From contig CP085834.1 in NCBI GenBank assembly GCA_020809705.1, positions 2,542,001 through 2,606,000 on the forward strand: DNA of 64,000 nucleotides. Direction: 5' to 3'. Numbering within the stretch: the first letter of the stretch is position 1; each line of letters begins with the position of its first letter. Source of the stretch: Calonectria ilicicola (taxonomy: Eukaryota > Ascomycota > Sordariomycetes > Hypocreales > Nectriaceae). The translations under genes were made by a program, and so were the position numbers. Under the pieces are notes generated by a model, which was not told the origin of the DNA, did no database searches, and saw only the letters and a program-made list of their open reading frames with translations. This document shows, piece after piece, positions 12,751 through 24,604 of the stretch.

Positions 12751-12760
12751 CTTATATAAA
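12751..12760 (-). promoter_or_regulatory. TATA-like box of the hybrid synthetase gene
   Basis: Read on the minus strand the sequence is TTTATATAAG, placed about 115 bases before the start codon at 12637. Assigned from sequence and distance only. Confidence 0.4.
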
Positions 12761-13396
12761 TAAATCTAACGAACGGAAGGATGGACAAATCGAGACTAGA
12801 TTTGATCAAGCACGAGTCCAGCCTCGCCGTTAGGTGAGTCATTAATTGACTATGAAATTCTCGCGTATTGACACAGATAGCATCATACTAACGGTATCTG
12901 AGCATCTACGACAAGTAGCAAAATCATGGATTGAATTACACATGATTTCAGGGGTTCGGCAAGTGGTGCCACACATGATGGAGAGAGGGCGACGCTAAAA
13001 AGCGGAAACCAAAAGATCCCACGCTTGATCATTTACGATCCAGGGTCAACTCGGAAATAAAGTTCATTGTGTCCATCAATCATGCCATACACGGGGGGGC
13101 ATAGGAAATGGGTTTCAAGCTACAGCATAGAATCAATCTTTAGTGCTTCTTTTCTCCAATGAGAGTGGCATACGATATTCTAATCTAGACTCTTCTCTTA
13201 TTCCACATAGACCTCCCAGTAGAAGAACTATCTTCAGGCAGAATGCAAAGTCGTTTGTCGGACCCATTGGCAGCGAAAGGTGTAGAAGTGGCCGTCGTAC
13301 CCTACAAATCTAATTTGTCATCACTGTCGATGGTTCGGACTTCTTTCCCAGATGATAGTAGGCGGATAGTAGGGGTTCCATACACAACGTCACAAT

Positions 13397-13410
13397 CGGA
13401 AGGCCTGCCG
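13397..13410. promoter_or_regulatory. CGG-N8-CCG inverted half-sites
   Basis: The sequence CGGAAGGCCTGCCG has inverted CGG half-sites eight bases apart around a central AGGCCT, the form bound by many fungal Zn2Cys6 dimers. It lies between the divergent synthetase and transporter genes. No cluster-encoded regulator is adjacent, so its use is speculative. Confidence 0.25.
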
Positions 13411-15414
13411 ACGACGTAAGAAGTCAAGACTCGAGAAGTCAATGGTTTGTTCAGCACGAACCCCCACTCACATCAGATAAATAGAACCACGGGGAAGACT
13501 TTTCGTCCCCCCACTTCCCGATAGAGCGTTTGCGTCATCTGCGGCTTTGGTGTACCTTGATAGGATATGTCCTAAGCGCCATAGGATTTGGCTCAGCAGG
13601 AAGGCAACGTCCAGTTTCATATCATTGAGAATAATGAACGAGAGCCACCTCATCTCGGATTTACCAATCCGATTATACTTCTCTCTAGATCTCTATAACA
13701 TATGGAATCAAAGTTTTATTCGGTCAATTGATTTGTAAATATTGCCGTTTGGCTCTGAGCTTATGGTGAACCAAAGTAATCAGGATCGACTTTTGAGATC
13801 AGTCTAGTAAAGTGGGTATCCGGTGTTTGTCCAGGTGGGTAACGACAGGGAGCAGGAAGTGGATATCGTATTTTTACGATATAGCCGTAATGAGTGGTTC
13901 GCTTCCATGCTAGATAATCTACGGGGTCCATCAGTGCCCCGCCCTGATCAACTTCTAGTCTAGATTGTCAGAAATATCCTCATTGACTGGCCTTGGCACA
14001 TGGAATGTAACAATGGGCCGCCGGGCGATTAAATCCCGCCTCTAAAAAATGTCGATCTCACCGCTAATTTCATCGTCAATCGTTTCAGGCACACTAGAAA
14101 GCAGAGCCAATCAGCGTCGATTCTATACGGAATTGTTGCTTGGCCTAACCCAACCCGCCTAACATCTTGATTGAAGCAAATAAGAGGGGAGAGTGCATCA
14201 AAACATGGGCAGGGAAATAGGAGGCTGTGGTGGTTGATCATTTGAATAGGGTTATTTACCTACCCAGATATCGATATCACAAAAGATAGTATTTCGGCAT
14301 CGATGAATTGAATGCTTACCGCGCGTCAATACGAAACCACTTTGCAGAGGTTTACAGAGACTTTGGTAAGAACATTTACTGAGACCATGAAGACGCATCA
14401 ATCCACTCTATTGATGGGGCAAACGTGGGGATGTTAGCTAATAGCTTCCAATTCCCTCTAATTTTCCGACCTGCTCAGGTCCTGCCAATCATCGACCCAT
14501 CTACATACGTGCTCTATGATGCATCAAGGTTGAAACCGATTAGTTATTTTCCGTGGCCCAGACAAAGTTCCGCTGGTATTTGGGCCGAAGAGAATTGGAG
14601 AGTGACCCACACTCGAATTTAAAGTGTACGTAATTAATTATGCAGGCATTTTAGCTCTGTTTTGTATTGTCCCCTACTATGACTCCTCGCCTTACGAATA
14701 TCACGCTGGTCTTCACAAGAATACATGAATTTGCCCATAAAAACAATTATTTTAACAAGAAATCAAACCTGCCTTCAAAGACTGTTACAGGTGGGACACG
14801 GGATGCGGGAGGTTGGTGATCGGTCAGCGTGCGATAATAGTGTTTCCTGAACTAAACTATCGGCTCACTAATTACAACTGGGGCCTTTCAATAAATCCTT
14901 TAGGTACAGAATATGGCATCACAGTTGTTTCGTTAAGCGTTCCGTCTGTGCCGCCAAGAAGCCACGAGCCTCAAGATCGTTCCGCGCAGCGTACATCAGG
15001 ACTCTAGAATCGGATCCGAGATGAATTCTCCCAACCTGGTTCATCCGGAGTCCGCAAATCCCGCTCTCGATGGAACCTACCCCCATGCGTAAACGGCACT
15101 AGAACCCAGCTTTCCAGTGGTGCCACTTTACATGCCCACATAAAATGCGACGCTAACTGAATAGACCCTGTTTCGGGCATATCTGCAGGGGACATTGTGA
15201 TCGGGGCAATTTCCCCCGTTGACGTTGATGCTTCTTTTAACAATGCTGGGTGTCTTTTTGCATCTCTTCTCGTCGTTTTCATTGCAACGACGGTTAAGTA
15301 GGTTAAAGCTTCAGCCTTAGCTGTAGCTTCAACATTTTCAGAAGCCGACAGCCACCTTTTTGATTTGATCATTCTTTCTACTTCCCAGTTTCATTAGCAG
15401 TGTCTGATGGAATT

Positions 15415-17275
15415 ATGGCAGTAAAAAAACCTGTCAAGGGGGCGTCCATCGCTACCCTTATTATCGTGTAAGCAAAACTCGACAGCAAATGCTATCTATT
15501 CCAAATCCGTCTTACTTGCAACTTACTAACTATATTCCTTCCGAGAAATACAGATGCCTCGTGTTCTTCATCGATATTGCCAATATTGGCATGGCAAACA
15601 TTGCCCTTCCCACGATACAACGAGAGCTAGGATATGACGATGGATCTCTCCAATGGATTCTCACAGCGTATGCATTAACGGTATGCATGTGATCTAATAA
15701 TGATGGATTGACGTTACAATGGAACGAAGCTAACCATTGACAGTTCGGTGGTTTTCTTATGGCAGGTGGTCGCCTCGGTGACATCTTTGGTCATAAGAAT
15801 ATTCTCCTTTTCGGCATGTCTCTGTTTAATATCGCGACATTAGTCTGCGCCCTCGTGAATGACAAGATTGGACTTGTCGTAGGCCGTGCTTTCCAGGGAG
15901 TCGCCGCCGCATTCTCGATCCCTGCCGCACAGTCTCTCGTGGCTCTTTCATTTGAATATCCCGAGTCTCGAGTCAAAGCATTTGGTGTTTGGGGGGCAGC
16001 CGGTTCAACTGGTTTTGTGTAAGTACTAAGAGCTTACAAATACGTGCGCATCGCTCACTCCATCACAGGTTCGGCCCAATTATTGGCGGACTATTCACTT
16101 CTCTCGTCACTTGGGAATGGGTAAATCTCCTTTCATCCGAACTTATTTTATACTAATTAAAGAATTGGTAGATATTCTGGCTCAGTCTCATCGTTGAGGG
16201 GGTTCTAGAGGTTGCTGCCCTTGCGCTCTACTTTACGCACAACCTCCCAACACCAAATGCTTCCGACCCCAATGGTGCCAAGTGGTCCAACCTTCATATT
16301 CGCCTCGACTTTCTTGGGACATTTTTCTCCGTCTCTGGCCTCATTCTACTTGTATACGGTGTCACCACAGGTAATATTCACGGTTGGGACACTCCCGATG
16401 TCATCGCTACTCTGGTGATTTCAGTCTGTCTACTGGGAATGTTCATCTTTGTTGAATGCAAAATATCATCGGACCCTATCCTCCCAGCATACATGTTTGA
16501 AGACAGAGTTCGCGTGATAGGATGTGCAGCTGCTGCGCTAACCTACGCGGTATGGCAAGGAAGTAACTATCTCCTTACTCTACAGCTTCAGAGTGAGTCT
16601 ACCAATCTTTCCTCTAAAAGTCTTCTACATAAGACCGGATCTTGCTAACGACGTAAATGCTAGGCTTTGGCTTTTCGCCATTATCCACCGCCCTTCGTTT
16701 TCTCCCTCTTGGAATTACAGCATGTGCTGTTAACTTCGTTGTTCCATTAATTCTAAAACCAGTGGGTTCACGCAACCTCCTTCTTTCAAGCTGGCTTCTG
16801 TGTGCGGTTGGATTGGTATTGCTTTGCCGGATGAAGTCTGGCGATGATTACTGGAGACTGTGTCTGCCAGGCATGATTCTTTATATTGCCGGGGTCGGAA
16901 CAGTCTACTTTGTGGGAAATGTGACCGTTGTAGCAACAGCAACGGAGGCCCTTCAAGGCACAGTTTCTGGAGTTTATAATGTAAGAGAACAAACCTCCGC
17001 TGTTATGGTCCATTCTAATGAGAGTGCAGATGTTTCTCAATGTTGGCGGTGCACTACTGGGTGTGGCTGTTCTCACAGTCATCTCGGACTCGGTTACCTC
17101 TGACCAAGGCGGGAAGCAAAACCCCCAGGCACTTTTAGATGGTTATCGAGCGGGTTACTATGGTGCTATTGCAATGTCAGCCATTGGTCTGCTACTTGCT
17201 GGGTTTTTTCCTTCAAAGAAAAGTGCGACTACTGAGAAAACGAGTGACAGTCCACCCAGTGAGACACGGGAATGA
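15415..17275 (+). CDS. MFS drug/metabolite exporter, DHA2-like
   Basis: Seven exons (15415-15467, 15554-15680, 15744-16018, 16069-16120, 16172-16592, 16664-16980, 17030-17275) give 496 residues. The start at 15415 was chosen because the small first exon adds a basic N-terminus and the first half of TM1, which continues in exon 2 (CLVFFIDIANIGMANIALP). Family features are the motif-A loop GGRLGDIFGHKN, GRAFQGVAAAFSIPAAQSLVA, and FGPIIGGLFTSLVTWEW corresponding to antiporter motif C. The number of hydrophobic segments suits a 14-TM DHA2 family protein. It probably sits in the plasma membrane and exports a small molecule by proton antiport. Divergent arrangement with the TAS1-like synthetase suggests export of its product, but that is inference from context. 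Confidence 0.92.
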
Positions 17276-17864
17276 TTTCATAAAGGTTCACGGAAAAGGA
17301 GTCGTGGAATGAAATCGAGCCTAGTTCACCATAGCTACAGAGGATGAAAATACTTTCGCAAGCAAGAACATCCCCGTAATTATTCGATGTGTAGCCAAGA
17401 CACAACACTTCCCCGACCCCAAGGTCCTTTTAGTCGCTAAATGATGATTCTTTGAGACGCCTGCGATAATATTTTATTATGCTATGACTTATAATAACTA
17501 TTCAAAGTCTCTTTTCCTTAGGTTAAAACGGGCGAGAGTGAAGTTTTTCCGATCATACAAAGATGACTCTAAGGAAAAGCTACAATCGAGATTTCTACCT
17601 AAATGAAGAACAAGAGCCAAGGGGAAACGAAATGTAGTGTGAAGGCAAATACCTCACTCGAATAACTTGAATAATGAGGGTATCATGTTGATGAAGTATT
17701 TAATTCGCCTGAATAATTCCATTTGACTCGCCAAAGAGCATCGCCCTTTTCATGTAAGTGCGGTTCTTTTGAGAACCCTGACCGCACCATCATACCCAGG
17801 TCCAGCTGCAACAAAAGTCAAATTGAGAAGAGGGCGAAGCCAGACTTGAGGTACGCATTCAGTT
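17276..17864. other. Intergenic, tail-to-tail
   Basis: This 589-base segment lies between the convergent 3' ends of the MFS gene and the small membrane protein gene. Nothing further was recognised. Confidence 0.5.
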
Positions 17865-18790
17865 CTAAACAGAGCTGGTGGCGACGTCACCTCCGTTAGA
17901 AAGGATGCCCTTTTCCATCTCCTCGTTCCTCTCTTCCTCGCGAGCAGCCATGGCCAAGCAGTAGGAATCAACACACACCTGCACAAGAAACGTGAAGCCA
18001 ACCAAATAGAAGGTGATAACTCCATCCCATGCAAACGGCCCGCTGTATACGGTGTGCGCTCCAGTTGCAAATGAGAAGATGATGGGCATGATAATGTTGA
18101 CAATGGCGAGCTCCTTGGGGAATAAAGGCTTCTTACGTTGGTCGACAACGATTGCATAAGCAAAAGCGAAGTTCTGCACCATGAATGTAGGCCAGGGCAT
18201 GAATGCAACGAGCCACTATGACAGAATCAGTATTGCTTTCTTGATGCTGTGACGCTTCGAAGTTGTTTTCACGGATACAACCCAACCACAACGCCAAATC
18301 TTGTCACGAATTTAAAGTTTGTCCAATGAACACTTACAAAAAAGTCATTCAATGCATGAGTGATCTCGACCGGTCGATAGGGGCGGTATGATGCAATGGC
18401 CAAGACGATTCCAGGCAGCATGAAAGTCCAGATACCGGCCGCCGCTGAGGCGAGTTGAACCTGGTGAATGATGTAGGGCACATTGGGGACACGACGGATC
18501 TGATAAGAGATGGCCGCAGAGAAAGGTAAATAGAAGCCACCAGCAATCATGTTGATGGCAGCGCCGACATGGATGCGTGTGGTATGATCCTGGTAGAACT
18601 TGGCAACCTTTTCGGCGCCCCAGGAAGGCTTGGGTGGGGGAATGAAGTCTGCAATGGCAAAAGAGATGACAAAGAATATGACAGACATTGCACCGCAGCA
18701 AGCGCTGTAGTACTGAATAGCGGTGTTGCTCAAAAGCCATGAACGGGACCAAGTCTCCGTTTTACGCCCCAACCAACCATTAATACCCAT
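17865..18790 (-). CDS. Polytopic membrane protein of unknown function
   Basis: Two exons (18790-18338 and 18215-17865) around a 122-base intron (GTAAGT..CATAG) give 267 residues. About six hydrophobic segments can be seen, near residues 30-50, 73-95, 112-134, 150-173, 187-208 and 215-237, and the C-terminus is charged (EEERNEEMEKG). I do not recognise the family. It is not an obvious transporter, oxidase or P450. A TATA-like run (GTATATATATC on the minus strand) lies about 140 bases upstream. It may belong to the secondary-metabolite locus, as small membrane proteins and membrane-bound cyclases are common there, but nothing in the sequence proves this. Confidence 0.85.
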
Positions 18791-21700
18791 GTTGGATTGA
18801 TAGGATGCAGATTGTGTATAAAGATATGTTAGAGAGGATTGAATTATAAAGAAAGAATTGAGGATGATTGGAATATTGGGTTGAACAGCAAGAGCAAACC
18901 CTTTGACAGCTGATGTGCCCGTGATATATATACCCTTTTCCTCCCTGCGTTTTCATATGACAGCAGCACGGTCAGGCAACTTGTCGGAAAGCTCTAGAAA
19001 GTGAACCCATATTCGTACGCGAAGTGATGCACCACAAAACTGCCGAAGCGTGAAGTTGCAGGGAATCATGTGCCGGAGAATGCCGTGTCCCCGGATTTTC
19101 GGAGCCGACATTCTACTCGTGGTTAGGTACCGAAATGATAGGACACTGATCAGGGTATAATTATCGTCATGCGTGGTCAAAGCTCAGGATCAAAAAACTC
19201 GATAAACATGAGAATCCCCAAGAATCATTGTCCAGCTTTGTTTTGCCCTTTTTTCGCCATTTGGATGGGTGGTCGTATTCTCGTATGAAGCGGATTTTCC
19301 CAAGTCTTGCTGACCCACTAGATCCATTATTTTGACCACCCTCTTGGCGAAAGCTTGTCCACAGGTCTCTTCTACCTCATTACGATCTTCAGCTATCCTA
19401 AACTAGTCACGAGCATCGCCAAGAAACAAATAGCATCTGGTCGGCAATCGCCGAGGTGTTGTTGCTCTACCATCCCCGCATCTCGGTCTCCAACGGCGAA
19501 TGCCGTTTTTTGGCGGAAGAGTATCCGATGGCTCAGAAAACGCCAAGAATTTTCGGAGAAGTATAGCAAATTGGGGTAGTATTTAAGTGAGACTCTGGAA
19601 TGGATCGTCGCATATTGGAACAAAATGGGAGGTGTCGTATCCAAATCACTGTTCGTCTATAGCGACTGCCTCACTTGGAATTGGCACCGACTTTATTCCA
19701 ACCGTCAAGCTCATCATAATTTCTACTTTACTTTTTATCTTTAATTCTTTCTGTTATCCATCTACTAAATTATTCAATAGAACACCCTCCGATCAATTCA
19801 ATGTTGGGCAATGACCCACTCATATTACCATGCCTTGAAAAAGCAACCGAGATTTTCGTCGGTCATGAGCGTGCATTAGCGCACATAAAATCCAAGCCAA
19901 AATAGGCTCGTGAGACTTTCAAAATAACTCGCAATATTGACAATGCTATTTTGATAAATGGATCCTATACTCTAGGGGACGAGGCCCTCAAAACCTGGGC
20001 CTAACTGGAAGAACTAGCTCCAAGCGCCTCTCTTTCTCTTATTCGCAAGAGATAGACTGCAAATATTGTATGAATCAGAAAGAAAAGACAAGAATGCAGA
20101 ATATGCCATGATCTCTGGGAGGCCGGAAGATCATTCTCCCAAGCGTCATTTATGGAGAATACTTGCCGCAAGAGCAACATTTCATGCACAATATCGGAGG
20201 CCCCACGGGCGAAACGCCCCATTTGACAGGACTACCTTGCAAGCACCAGCCTCTCATACGATCAAACATCACCTCGTCTACCACGTGTATATTATCAATC
20301 CATGACAATGAGCCCAAAACCGGGTTCATCTCGCCTATTGGCACTGATTTAGTAATCGACTTGGCCGTTGGGGGAATCTGGGCCAATTTCAAGTCCTTTA
20401 ATCATGTGACCAGCCACGTGATATTCCCTCACAGCAGTGTCGGTCATCAAACTGGTCCGAGCTTCCGGCGCGTTTGTATCGAGGCGCGTTTAGACCACGA
20501 CTAATCTGTACAAATGCATTCTACTCGAACAATTTTCGCGTCTCGCATTATAGGCTTATTGTGATTTGATATACGTTTTTTTTTATATCGTGAATGTGAA
20601 AGTGGTGGCGATTCTTTTTTGGGGGGGGGAGGGGTTGAATTTTTGGAATTTTGACTCAGAATCTTGGGTTCCAATTCCTGTCTCATTCCCTCACTACACA
20701 CCAGGTGAATCCTTAGAGCGCGAATTATCCACCACTCTCGACTCTAGCACGTTCCACAATTCGAATCATTAGAATCTCTATAATTTTATCTGATTATCTT
20801 ACTCACATAGATTCACATTTAGTCAAAAAGAAATGCATACTTCATGTGGCGGAGCTTGGCAAGGAAACTGTAGGGTAGGCAGAGTGGAGAGTGGGTCTTC
20901 TCAAAAAACTATCATGACTCCACTCACGCTTAACCATTTCTGAGGCTCCGTCTCAGAAAAATTCTATTTTTATGGACAGGCTTTCCTGGAAGGTTGATTC
21001 TCACCTCTGCCCGCCCAATCACTGTTGTTCCTACTCAACAGTGTTGATTCTCTAATTGATTTTTGATATCAGTCAGGCTGTGAGTCTTAATTCTCGATGC
21101 AACAACCCATAAAAATACTTGGATATATTACCAATTTTAGTGGAGCGAAATAGTTGTTTTCATGATTGACATCTGCCCCGAATAATCGCGTAGTCCATTG
21201 CCTCTCTTTGAGACTATCGATCTCGTTTTTTTTATTTCAAGAAGTAGAAATCATACCACAGTATGGGCGGATGCCCTCCTGCATGTTGGTTCACCGTGCA
21301 TCATGCAATACTGCCACTCTGTCATTGGCTCGCATCCTGGTTTCTCAGCAGGGGGTGTCGCGGCTATAAAATGACTGATCTGCTTGAAAGAGGGGTAGCC
21401 AGGTGTCTCGTGAGCAAATATTTCTCAATCAAAAAATAGGACAGAAGATCAATTGCCAAAAATGTGCCCAGAAGACGAGGCAGGCCTCGGTGCGGATCCC
21501 AGGGTGGACCTAGATGACAATGTCTCTTGCCTCTCCCATCACCCAATGATCACGCGCTGACCATTAGTGCCTTAGGAGGACCTGGACTCCTCACTTGGTG
21601 ATGTATGGATATTTTAGCATCCTGCCATTGACAAGAGAAGGTCGCTCACAACGCCTAACTGCAGGACGCAGCCTCATCCACTCAGAGCGTTTCGGCGTCA

Positions 21701-21801
21701 ATTCTAGACTATCGTCGTGAAAACGGGAGAACTTATCATCGATACAAAGATGGAAGTGAGACCATCTCATACCTGTCTGTTCATAGTTTTGGTGGTTGAC
21801 A
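18791..21801. other. Gene-poor intergenic region, 3.0 kb
   Basis: No supported gene. It contains homopolymer tracts (T run near 20577-20584 and a G-rich run near 20620-20635) and scattered short open frames on both strands without family features. Confidence 0.5.
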
Positions 21802-22913
21802 ATGTCAGAGTACAACCTTCCAAATGATGAAATCGAAAACGAACGACTAGGTCGGAATTTGGATGTTCAATTGTAATTGTACTTTTGGTGCTGACTTTGG
21901 CTAGACCTGCAACATCATCAATGGCTTCTCACTCTCGGTGATGGTCTCGGCCTTGCGCCGCCAAACAAGACAGATTCGGGAGTTAAACGAGTCCTTGATC
22001 TCGGTTGTGGTACGGGAATTTGGGTAATAGATTTTGCCGATGAACATCCAGAGGCCGAGGTAATGTGGACACTTTGATGCAAGCCAATCCTTAATATGAA
22101 ATGGTTAATGAAATGTCAGGTAATTGGAATAGACCTCTCGCCAATCCAGCCGGAACTGTACGCATACCAAGCACAGAGACTGAAGAATGCTGACATTTAC
22201 AGGGTTCCCCCAAATGTCCGCTTTATTGTTGACGACATTGAAGAAGAGTGGACCTACTCGGCACCGTTTGACTACATTCACAGTAGAGCCATGAATTTTA
22301 GCGTTAAAAACTGGAAGGATTACCTGCAGACAATATACGAGTAAGTAGAAACAACTATGTGCACAGCCACTCGTATGAACTAATCTGGATAGCAATTTGG
22401 TACCTGGCGGATTTGTCGAGGTCCAAGAGATAGACGTCATGTTGACATCTGATGATGGTACTCTCAGAGATGATCATCATCTTCTCAAATGGTGTACCCT
22501 TCTTAATGAAGCCTCAATCAAAGTTGGCCGACCCTGCGAGAGCTTCGAAAACCTAAAAGCGGCAATGGTGGAGGTTGGGTTCGTCGACGTTAGCTTGAAC
22601 CGCTTCAAGTGGCCAACAAATCCCTGACCAAGAGATAAAAAGTATAAGGAAATTGGGACATGGAATAAAGTCAATTGGATAGATGCATTGGGAGCTCTTA
22701 CAATCGCACCCTTCACCAGAATCCATGGGTGGTCACAGGAAGAGGTTACTCTTTTTCTGACTCAAGTCCGAAAAAATCTCATTGACCCGACAATTCATGC
22801 ATACACGCCGGTGTAAGTAACACGGTCTTGTACGTAATTGAATTAGACACTAATGTTTGTGTAGATGCTCAATTTACGGAAGGAAGCCTGAAGCAAGTTC
22901 TGAAGAAGCATGA
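21802..22913 (+). pseudogene. LaeA-like SAM-dependent methyltransferase with a premature stop
   Basis: The exons 21802-21850, 21905-22059, 22120-22157, 22203-22340 and 22393 onward read as a class I methyltransferase of the LaeA-like/UMTA type: LPNDEIENERLD start, VLDLGCGTGIWVIDFADEHPEAE (SAM motif I), GIDLSPIQPELVPPN, YIHSRAMNFSVKNW, LVPGGFVEVQE and MLTSDDGT. An in-frame 45-base intron (22158-22202) is easily missed because it has no stop, but removing it restores SPIQPELVPPN. At 22625-22627 the frame meets TGA inside KWPTNP-stop-PRDKKYKE, where relatives have Trp (TGG). Beyond it the frame stays open with family-like sequence (GTWNKVNWIDALGALT, CSIYGRKPE) across another intron (donor GTAAGT at 22814) to TGA at 22911-22913. 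The truncated product of about 220 residues would keep the SAM-binding core. Recent pseudogene, or a base-calling error. Confidence 0.85.
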
Positions 22914-24604
22914 AGCTCTGCAACCTGTGCTGAATGAACTAGCATGTATCCTGGTGTTACGCTGTAGTTTCTATAGGAAATGTACGGAGGTTTGGTATTG
23001 GGTCTGAAAAAAAAAAAATTCTCCGCTATTGAATGTAAAGAAGTAGGATTTAAGCGAATCAATGTATTGTGCAGAGTAAGATTGCACCCGTCAGACTGGT
23101 CATTTTTTCTTCGCTTTTTTTTCAAGGAAGATTTGCCTGCACATTATTGTTAGAAAGAAAGAAGAACAAGGTCCTCATTTACTAATTGATTGGTACGTAT
23201 TCTGGACAAAAGTGGAGCGAGATGGTCTGGACAACGCCTTAAGGGCTATTCGAGGTGGTAGGCTCCGCAAGGGGTTGAAGGCGGATCCTCGTTAAGGGTG
23301 AAATTAACCCGTACATAATAGGCTGAGCTATTGGCACCTTTACAACCAAGGTTATGAGAATTTGGTTTAGTTGAAGCAATAATGAGTGAGCCCAACGAAT
23401 GTACCTTTGTCCTCGGCGGTGCTTTGGCATTCAGTGCCGAGATTTTATTCTTCTCAAAGGAGTATGGGAAACATAGTCTTTCTCATCCGTAAAACATGAT
23501 TAATTGATATGGTGATGTCTCCCAAAATGCAGTTACGGCTTGATGTCACAAAAGAATAATAATGGCTCTTTTTGGAAAAATTCATGGAAGCTGGTATCAC
23601 CAGCCTCATGAGATTGAGTGTCTGCCTGAGGAGAATTCAGCTAAAGAGATAGCCCAGGGAAGCAATAGCGTGTGTTAATTATTCAATAGCTTTCTTCCTG
23701 GAGCTTTGCCAAGCCTCTATGGAGTTTAAGAGCAGTGCCGCCGCCCCACTGGTGCGGATCATGGTATAAATTTAGGGCGAAGTACACGCGTCGGCTTTAC
23801 CGCGCTGCTGGAGACTGGCGACGCTGGACTATATGCAGGCCTTACTCAAGCTAAAGGTAAAATATCGCCGAATCTGTTTTAAGTCTATTTCATCAACTCC
23901 ATAAAATGAGTCGTTGGCAATTGGCCAACTCATTTGGTTTATCGTTGGAATAGACCATCTTTAGAACTGAGCAACCGGAGACTGACTCATGACAAAAGAC
24001 TGGTTCGATTTCAAATATGATGATAAATTCGAAAGAGTCAAGACCTAGGTTATACTTTGAGAAATGTTTTTTTTTTTTTTCGGAATGTGGTTGATGGAAT
24101 GGAAACCATGGAGTGAAGCCCCCTGAGATGATACTACTGTCGGTGATGGTAGCGCTGAGCCGGATCCCCTTAGCCCATTGCTTAGCCCCACATGTAAGGT
24201 ACAACTATCGAGGTGAAACTGTTCTATACTGGATGTAGGAAGGCTGGTATCTATTATCGAGACTATTGATTCACTAACCAATATTTCGATGCTAAAAAAT
24301 CCTTCTCACTCATCTGTCATGTGGAGGCCTACTCGTCAAAGCTGATAAGCATGTTTTAAATCGAATGGGAGTCGAGATCTCACATGGTCACATCACAAAC
24401 CAGTTCATCCACATCCCCACAAGCAATCTCTGGAAGAGACTATCGGCATACTAGCCGTAGCTTGCCCAGGACATGACCCAAGTTGCATGGTCTTACCGAG
24501 CTGGAAGATCAGGAGACATGAAAAATGGATTTTTTGGTAACCATATTTAAGTTCAAGGCTCCTTGCTTTGGTACGGTCACCTCATAGACACTCCATCAAG
24601 TATC
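22914..24604. other. Intergenic, 1.7 kb
   Basis: No gene, RNA or clear repeat was recognised; there is an A tract near 23008-23019 and a T tract near 24067-24080. The segment separates two disabled genes. Confidence 0.5.

Larger units (their letters stand above)
12638..15414. promoter_or_regulatory. Long divergent intergenic region of the TAS1-like locus
   Basis: About 2.8 kb separate the start of the hybrid synthetase (minus) from the start of the MFS transporter (plus). A TATA-like box for the synthetase lies at 12751-12760 (minus strand TTTATATAAG, about 115 bases upstream of its ATG). No gene could be supported; the open frames at 14813-15007 and 15004-15372 show no family features and would crowd the MFS promoter. 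Confidence 0.5.

Noticed and set aside
15004..15372. 122-codon minus-strand open frame upstream of the MFS gene
   Set aside because: No recognisable motif; starts 43 bases from the MFS ATG and occupies its promoter.
22600..22640. A very short intron that would remove the TGA in the methyltransferase
   Set aside because: The only GT..AG pair available would be about 33 bases without a branch site, shorter than any other intron here.
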